DNA from: Candidatus Thiosymbion ectosymbiont of Robbea hypermnestra | Lineage (GTDB): Bacteria; Pseudomonadota; Gammaproteobacteria; Chromatiales; Chromatiaceae | Assembly: GCA_020443945.1 (NCBI GenBank) | Contig: JAIZWN010000412.1 | Span: 1 to 6,327 of the forward strand | Length of the DNA stretch: 6,327 nt | Reading direction: 5' to 3' | Part shown: piece after piece, positions 5,436-6,327 of the stretch | How positions within the stretch are numbered: the stretch's first letter is position 1 | How the letters are laid out: the number at the start of each line of letters is the position of its first letter | Notes under the pieces: generated by a model | What the model was told of the DNA's origin: nothing | Databases searched by the model: none | What the model saw: the letters and a program-made list of their open reading frames with translations, nothing else | Translations under genes and position numbers: made by a program

Positions 5436-6017
5436 ATGAGCCATCTGACACCTGAAGATCTCTACGGCCTGGAAGAATACGCCAGGATCCGGGACGACTT
5501 CCGGGCCAAGGTTCTGGCCCACAAGCAGGACCGTAAAGTCCACGTGGGTCCCGATACGACCCTCTACTTCGAGGATCGGCTGACCGTGCAGTACCAGATC
5601 CAGGAGATGCTGCGGATCGAGCGCATCTTCGAGCCGGAAGGTATCGCCGAGGAGCTTGCGGCCTATAACCCCCTGATCCCCGACGGCGGCAACTGGAAGG
5701 CGACCTTCATGGTGGAATACCCGGATACCGAGGAGCGCCGGGTGGCCCTGGGCAGGCTTGTCGGGATCGAGAACCGCATCTGGGTGCGGACCACGGGCCA
5801 GGACAAGGTCTTTGCCATCGCCGACGAGGACCTGGAGCGCGCGGACGAGACCAAGACCTCATCCGTGCACTTTCTGCGTTTCGAGCTGCCGCCGGAGATG
5901 ATTACCGCACTGAAAAACGGCGCGGACCTCTCGGTGGGCATCGACCATCCGCATTACCGCCAGGCGGTAACCGTCGATGGCGCGGTGCGCGCATCCCTGG
6001 TGCGGGATCTGGCCTGA
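5436..6017 (+). CDS. DUF3501 family protein
   Basis: This 193-aa cytoplasmic protein matches DUF3501 as I know it. It begins MSHLTPEDLYGLEEYARIRD, continues with basic VLAHKQDRKVHVGP (26-39), and carries the hallmark TLYFEDRLTVQYQIQEMLRI (42-61). A C-terminal region with VHFLRFELPPEM (144-155) and IDHPHY (169-174) completes it, so it is full length. The biochemical role of the family is not known to me. Its usual neighbours are an Fe-S heterodisulfide reductase-related protein and rubrerythrin, which suggests an oxidative-stress or redox role. Here its Fe-S partner ends at 1495, with two accessory gene pairs and a MITE in between. G+C and codon use resemble the Fe-S gene, so these two are the host DNA. 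The gene may now depend on a new promoter in 5379-5435, where I see none that is clear. Confidence 0.85.
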   Translation: MSHLTPEDLYGLEEYARIRDDFRAKVLAHKQDRKVHVGPDTTLYFEDRLTVQYQIQEMLRIERIFEPEGIAEELAAYNPLIPDGGNWKATFMVEYPDTEERRVALGRLVGIENRIWVRTTGQDKVFAIADEDLERADETKTSSVHFLRFELPPEMITALKNGADLSVGIDHPHYRQAVTVDGAVRASLVRDLA

Positions 6018-6056
6018 GCTTGCGGGATCCTGGAGGGCCTCGAAGCGTCCGTAGAG

Positions 6057-6177
6057 GGTAGTGTTGTAGTTTTGTGATCTGTGATGCTTGAATCCGCAGA
6101 TTACGCAGATTTTCACAGATTAAAAGTGAAACAATCTGTGGGAATCTGCGTAATCTGTGGACAGTATCAATCGACGG
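6057..6177 (+). repeat. Palindromic intergenic element, copy 2
   Basis: It starts GGTAGTGTTGT, the reverse complement of the end of copy 1. CCGCAGATTACGCAGATT (6094-6111) pairs with AATCTGCGTAATCTGTGG (6143-6160) at 17 of 18 positions. Unlike copy 1 the inner part is also paired, by CACAGATT (6114-6121) and AATCTGTG (6133-6140), giving a longer stem. It begins 39 nt after the DUF3501 stop and could protect or end that transcript. Confidence 0.75.
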
Positions 6178-6178
6178 G

Positions 6179-6192
6179 GTTCGCAAGCGAAC
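6179..6192. repeat. Short perfect palindrome
   Basis: GTTCGC (6179-6184) and GCGAAC (6187-6192) are separated by AA, giving a tight hairpin of REP-like look directly after the palindromic element. No T-run follows. Confidence 0.4.
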
Positions 6193-6327
6193 TCCAGCCT
6201 ACGGGCCGGTCTGTAGTATGGGAACGAATATTTCTTTCCTGAAGGAATGGGGCGCCCGGCACGGCACGGATCGATGGGCTGGTCGGAATGGGTTACTCCT
6301 GCTGGGCGCAGCCCGGCCTATGGAGCA
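6193..6327. other. Window end without a supported gene
   Basis: A frame from ATG 6218 stays open to the window edge (36 codons, starting MGTNISFLKEWG). It has no clear ribosome binding site and too little length to judge. It might be the first part of a downstream gene. A small GGGC-GCA-GCCC palindrome lies near 6304-6314. Confidence 0.2.

Noticed and set aside
5152..5451. Minus-strand open frame of 99 codons across the MITE
   Set aside because: It covers both terminal repeats and the start of the DUF3501 gene. The translation looks like repeat-derived sequence.

Overview
The window reads as chromosome of a moderately GC-rich proteobacterium, most likely a gammaproteobacterium. The two outer genes are GC-rich (a sampled line of the first gene is about 67% G+C). 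They belong to a pair that, from family knowledge, usually sits together: a heterodisulfide-reductase-related Fe-S protein (164-1495) and a DUF3501 protein (5436-6017), often next to a rubrerythrin gene. The spacers carry several kinds of dispersed palindromic repeat, as in many environmental gammaproteobacteria. Genus cannot be named from this sequence.

Between the two host genes lies about 3.9 kb of accessory DNA with four plus-strand genes in two tightly coupled pairs. Pair A (1515-3475) is an SMC/ABC-like AAA ATPase of 454 aa and a 197-aa protein with a plausible PD-(D/E)XK nuclease core, at about 50% G+C. Pair B (3692-4890) is a four-helix membrane protein and a small P-loop nucleotide/nucleoside-kinase-like protein. 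Their reading frames overlap by 4 nt and the DNA is AT-rich (sampled lines near 32% G+C). Both pairs look like defence-island cargo. Neither can be matched with confidence to a named system by reading alone.

The accessory block is bounded and interrupted by mobile-looking DNA. A 192-bp MITE-like element (5187-5378) has 16-bp terminal inverted repeats and a TAA target duplication, and it lies just before the DUF3501 gene. A 13/15 match to its terminal repeat sits exactly at the junction between the Fe-S gene and the ATPase gene (1501-1515). A 15-bp perfect direct repeat (3479-3493 and 5171-5185) encloses pair B. A palindromic element of about 120 bp occurs twice in opposite orientation (5049-5164 and 6057-6177), and an ACTAGG-type repeat occurs near positions 94 and 3572.

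The simplest reading is a conserved redox/metal-related operon split by stepwise insertion: first the ATPase-nuclease pair, then, nested behind it, the membrane protein-kinase pair. Positions 1-163, 3494-3691, 4891-5435 and 6018-6327 are non-coding as far as can be supported.
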